Of a stretch of 64,000 bases of DNA, positions 61,505-64,000 are shown piece by piece. Numbering within the stretch: the stretch's first letter is position 1; the number at the start of each line of letters is the position of its first letter. Position numbers and translations under genes: made by a program. A model generated the notes under the pieces. That model was given only the letters and a program-made list of their open reading frames with translations. It was not told where the DNA came from and ran no database searches. This DNA comes from Acidobacteriota bacterium (GTDB lineage Bacteria; Acidobacteriota; Blastocatellia; Pyrinomonadales; Pyrinomonadaceae), in contig JADKEF010000003.1 of the NCBI GenBank assembly GCA_016718135.1, positions 496,001 through 560,000 on the forward strand, given 5' to 3'.

Positions 61505-61610
61505 AAAGCAGAAAACACCATTTCGAACGCCACAGACCTTTCCCCCGAGCGTCAGGCCGTTTCGGCAAAAATCCGTAGACAGAAATTTTGATCCTTCGTG
61601 AGGTTTATTA

Positions 61611-63251
61611 ATGATACGTGGTACGTCTAAATTGACCCTTTCTTTTCTAACTCTGCTCAGTTTCCCTCTGGCTGCTCTTGGACAGGGTCGTGGACTCGAC
61701 GAACGCATCAACGATGCCTTCAAACCAGTCGCCGATTGGTGGGGGTGGCTAATCTTTTATCCTCTTCCTTTCGACGCCCCCTACAATCTTCCGATCGTTC
61801 TGGTCCTCCTGATCGGTGGGGCTCTCTTCTTCACGCTAGCATTTGGATTCGTGAATATAAGAAGATTTCCGCTCGCTATAAATGTCGTCCGTGGCAAATA
61901 TGACGACCTGGAGAAAGCAGCCGATCCCGATCACGCGGAACCGCACGAGGCCGACCCGCATGCTGAGGTGAACATCGTTGATGGCAACATCGTCGATACC
62001 ATCCGAGACGAAAGCCACCATGGCGAGGTCAGTCATTTCCAGGCACTCGCGACTGCCGTTTCAGGCACCGTCGGATTGGGTAATATCGCGGGTGTTGCCG
62101 TAGCGATCGGCATCGGAGGCCCCGGCGCCACATTTTGGATGATCGTCTGCGGCCTGCTCGGCATGTCGTCGAAGTTTGTGGAGTGTACGTTAGGCGTAAA
62201 GTACCGCGATATTGGCCCGGACGGCACTGTTTACGGCGGGCCGATGTATTACCTTTCACGCGGTTTTGCCGACATCGGATGGGGCAGAGCTGGAAAGGTG
62301 ATGGCTGTCCTTTTTGCGATCTTCTGTGTTGGCGGTTCTTTCGGCGGCGGCAATGCGTTTCAGGCGAACCAGGCCACCGCCCAGATAACGACGCTATTTG
62401 GCCTCGAGGGCGGCGCGGTAAAAACAATTATCGGCCTAATACTTGCGATCCTGACCGGCATAGTCATTATCGGCGGCATCAAGCGAATTGCGAGCGTTAC
62501 CGAAAAACTTGTGCCGCTGATGGCGATCATTTACATCGCAGCCTCACTCATCATCATCGGTGCTCATTTTTCAGAGGTGCCGGCAGCGATCGGGCAGATC
62601 TTTAGTGGAGCCTTTACCCCGAGTGCTGCGGTCGGCGGTATCGTTGGTGTCATAATTCAGGGATTCCGCCGTGCAGCTTTCTCAAATGAAGCAGGGGCGG
62701 GTTCGGCCGCCATTGCTCACTCGGCAGTAAAAACAAAGTTCCCGGCCAGCGAAGGTATAGTTGCCCTCCTCGAACCATTTATCGACACTGTTGTCATCTG
62801 TACGATGACTGCCATTGTGATCGTTCTATTCAACATGGACGGGTTCTTCCAGTATGGCGGCGTGAACGGAAATGTGATGATCGGAAATGAGATTGTAAAC
62901 GGGGTTGACCTGACTGCTCGAGCTTACAATGACGTCCTGCCAGGCTTTAACATCGTCCTGACGGTCGCGATCGTCTTATTCGCATTTTCCACTATGATCT
63001 CGTGGTCATACTACGGTCTGCAGTCCTGGAAGTATTTGTTTGGACGGTCAAAAGCTGCCGATATTACATTCAAGCTGATCTTCTGCCTATTCGTAGTTAT
63101 CGGTTCCGCAGCATCTCTTGGTGCAGTTATCGACTTCTCGGATGCGATGATCTTTGCGATGGTCTTTCCGAACATGATCGGGCTCTTCTTCTTATTCCCT
63201 AAGGTTCGCGAAGAGTTGAACCGCTACTTGAAAGCGATCGGGAAGGCCTAG
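61611..63251 (+). CDS. alanine/glycine:cation symporter (AGCS family)
   Basis: 546 residues, about ten to eleven membrane helices. Diagnostic motifs: SGTVGLGNIAGVAVAI, GNAFQANQATAQI, FSNEAGAGSAAIAHSAVKT. Imports alanine or glycine with Na+. N-terminus looks like a cleaved signal or first helix (FLTLLSFPLAALGQG); a His/Asp-rich hydrophilic loop (DPDHAEPHEADPHAE) of about 50 residues precedes the GLGNIAG motif, an insertion also known in longer members. Terminator follows. Confidence 0.93.
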   Translation: MIRGTSKLTLSFLTLLSFPLAALGQGRGLDERINDAFKPVADWWGWLIFYPLPFDAPYNLPIVLVLLIGGALFFTLAFGFVNIRRFPLAINVVRGKYDDLEKAADPDHAEPHEADPHAEVNIVDGNIVDTIRDESHHGEVSHFQALATAVSGTVGLGNIAGVAVAIGIGGPGATFWMIVCGLLGMSSKFVECTLGVKYRDIGPDGTVYGGPMYYLSRGFADIGWGRAGKVMAVLFAIFCVGGSFGGGNAFQANQATAQITTLFGLEGGAVKTIIGLILAILTGIVIIGGIKRIASVTEKLVPLMAIIYIAASLIIIGAHFSEVPAAIGQIFSGAFTPSAAVGGIVGVIIQGFRRAAFSNEAGAGSAAIAHSAVKTKFPASEGIVALLEPFIDTVVICTMTAIVIVLFNMDGFFQYGGVNGNVMIGNEIVNGVDLTARAYNDVLPGFNIVLTVAIVLFAFSTMISWSYYGLQSWKYLFGRSKAADITFKLIFCLFVVIGSAASLGAVIDFSDAMIFAMVFPNMIGLFFLFPKVREELNRYLKAIGKA

Positions 63252-63273
63252 ATCAGTATTTTCTTAAATTTTG

Positions 63274-63308
63274 GCCGGTGCCGGGCTTGCCCTGCACCGG
63301 CTAAATTC
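63274..63308 (+). terminator. Rho-independent-like terminator after AGCS gene
   Basis: GCCGGTGC and GCACCGGC form an 8-bp stem around CGGGCTTGCCCT, which itself can fold as a small inner hairpin. T tract is weak (TAAATTCT), so Rho-assisted ending is possible. Confidence 0.65.
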
Positions 63309-63486
63309 TGCTACGCGTCACCGCAACCCTCATTTATGCTTGACTTTGGGGCTGATCAGGCTTAATGTTCCTTAGCGTCAGCAAACATTTCATTTAATTG
63401 TGAGGTTTCCCCTGAGATTGCGATGCATAGCGTCCCCGCAGTTCCGGACCTAATGCAGTAACAATTTTCTTTGGACAGGTCGAGCT

Positions 63487-64000
63487 ATGGCGGATTTGCC
63501 GATAGTTACGGAACAATCGAACGAAGGATTTATACGTGGGCTCGGGCTACTCGACTCGACGATGATCGTCGCCGGGTCGATGATCGGCTCAGGCATTTTC
63601 ATTGTCTCGGCTGACATAGCCCGACAGGTCGGTTCGCCGGGCTGGTTACTTGTTGTTTGGATAGTGACCGGACTGCTGACCGTTGGTGCGGCACTTTCCT
63701 ATGGCGAACTCGCAGCGATGATGCCGCGTGCCGGCGGAATGTATGTCTATCTGAAGGAAGCATTCTCGCCGCTTTGGGGCTTTTTGTATGGCTGGACCCA
63801 TTTTCTGGTCATCGGTACGGCGACAATAGCGGCCGTTTCTGTCGCATTTAGCCGCTTTACCGGCATTCTCTTCCCTGCAATATCGGAAAGTAATTATTTG
63901 ATCGAGCCCATCCGCTTCGGTTCATCTAGCTACGCCTTTTCACTGTCAACAGCTCAGCTTTTGGGAATCGTCATGATCGTCTTTTTGACGTTTATGAACA
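63487..64000 (+). CDS. APC-family amino acid permease, 5' part
   Basis: Runs off the end of the window without a stop (171 codons visible). Starts MADLPIVTEQSNEGFIRGLG, then helix 1 with the substrate-binding motif MIVAGSMIGSGIFIV, followed by WLLVVWIVTGLLTVGAALSY, GELAAMMPRAGGMYVYLKEA and WGFLYGWTHFLV, the classical order of APC amino acid/polyamine antiporters (LAT/YhdG group). ATG at 63487. Separate from the AGCS symporter by a terminator and 235 nt with no gene. Confidence 0.92.
   Translation, partial: MADLPIVTEQSNEGFIRGLGLLDSTMIVAGSMIGSGIFIVSADIARQVGSPGWLLVVWIVTGLLTVGAALSYGELAAMMPRAGGMYVYLKEAFSPLWGFLYGWTHFLVIGTATIAAVSVAFSRFTGILFPAISESNYLIEPIRFGSSSYAFSLSTAQLLGIVMIVFLTFMN

Noticed and set aside
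61505..61610. Possible glycine riboswitch before the AGCS symporter
   Set aside because: The conserved aptamer core and tandem arrangement are not present; only a small hairpin is seen.

Overview
This window is bacterial chromosome or metagenome-assembled contig. The gene style points to Acidobacteriota, probably a Blastocatellia/Pyrinomonadales-type organism. This is an inference: acidobacterial VWFA-domain secreted proteins, a DUF1800 protein, SBBP-repeat and Thr/Pro-linked proteins sharing a dockerin-like C-terminus, a 3'-5' exonuclease/polymerase I lacking the 5' nuclease, many short toxin-antitoxin pairs and dispersed short palindromes. No rRNA, tRNA or CRISPR array was seen.

Layout. 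1-5.9 kb: protein quality control (3' part of clpB, a frameshifted grpE, a second Hsp100 ATPase of ClpA type), interrupted by about 1.26 kb of nearly pure G/C that is almost certainly an artefact. 6-12.7 kb: accessory island with a PIN toxin pair, a HigB/HigA-like pair, a large AT-richer restriction-methylation-type protein, palindromic repeats and a small paralogous family. 13-34 kb: mostly housekeeping on both strands (RNase E/G with a huge insertion and a structured leader, DNA polymerase, phosphomannomutase, two VWFA proteins, proA-proB, a glycolate/lactate oxidase operon, dicarboxylate symporter, rhomboid protease, sugar aminotransferase and glycosyltransferase). 34-39 kb: DUF1800 protein, two more members of the small paralogous family, another VapBC pair and a relic antitoxin.

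39-42 kb is an SBBP beta-propeller surface protein. 42.5-54.5 kb is the most interesting region: a same-strand, largely overlapping array of about ten genes forming an apparent electron-transfer system. It has a tandem GlcG/HbpS protein, three multiheme c-type cytochromes (9, 9 and 4 haem sites), a zinc-ribbon membrane protein, a fusion of two cyclic-nucleotide-binding-like domains with four cysteine clusters of ferredoxin type and a membrane domain, a fusion of a cytoplasmic FHA domain with a periplasmic seven-haem cytochrome, a membrane-anchored ferredoxin/FAD-NAD oxidoreductase, and a TPR protein. The two signal-receiving domains (CNB, FHA) suggest the electron path is gated by cytoplasmic signals. 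54.5-64 kb returns to transporters (MFS, AGCS, APC), a PLP decarboxylase and a second dockerin-module surface protein.

At least seven genes carry a single-base frameshift (grpE, VWFA, small paralogue, SBBP, GlcG-like, the gene at 44.1 kb, MFS). Together with the G block this suggests residual assembly errors rather than gene decay, so those genes are annotated as single spans.
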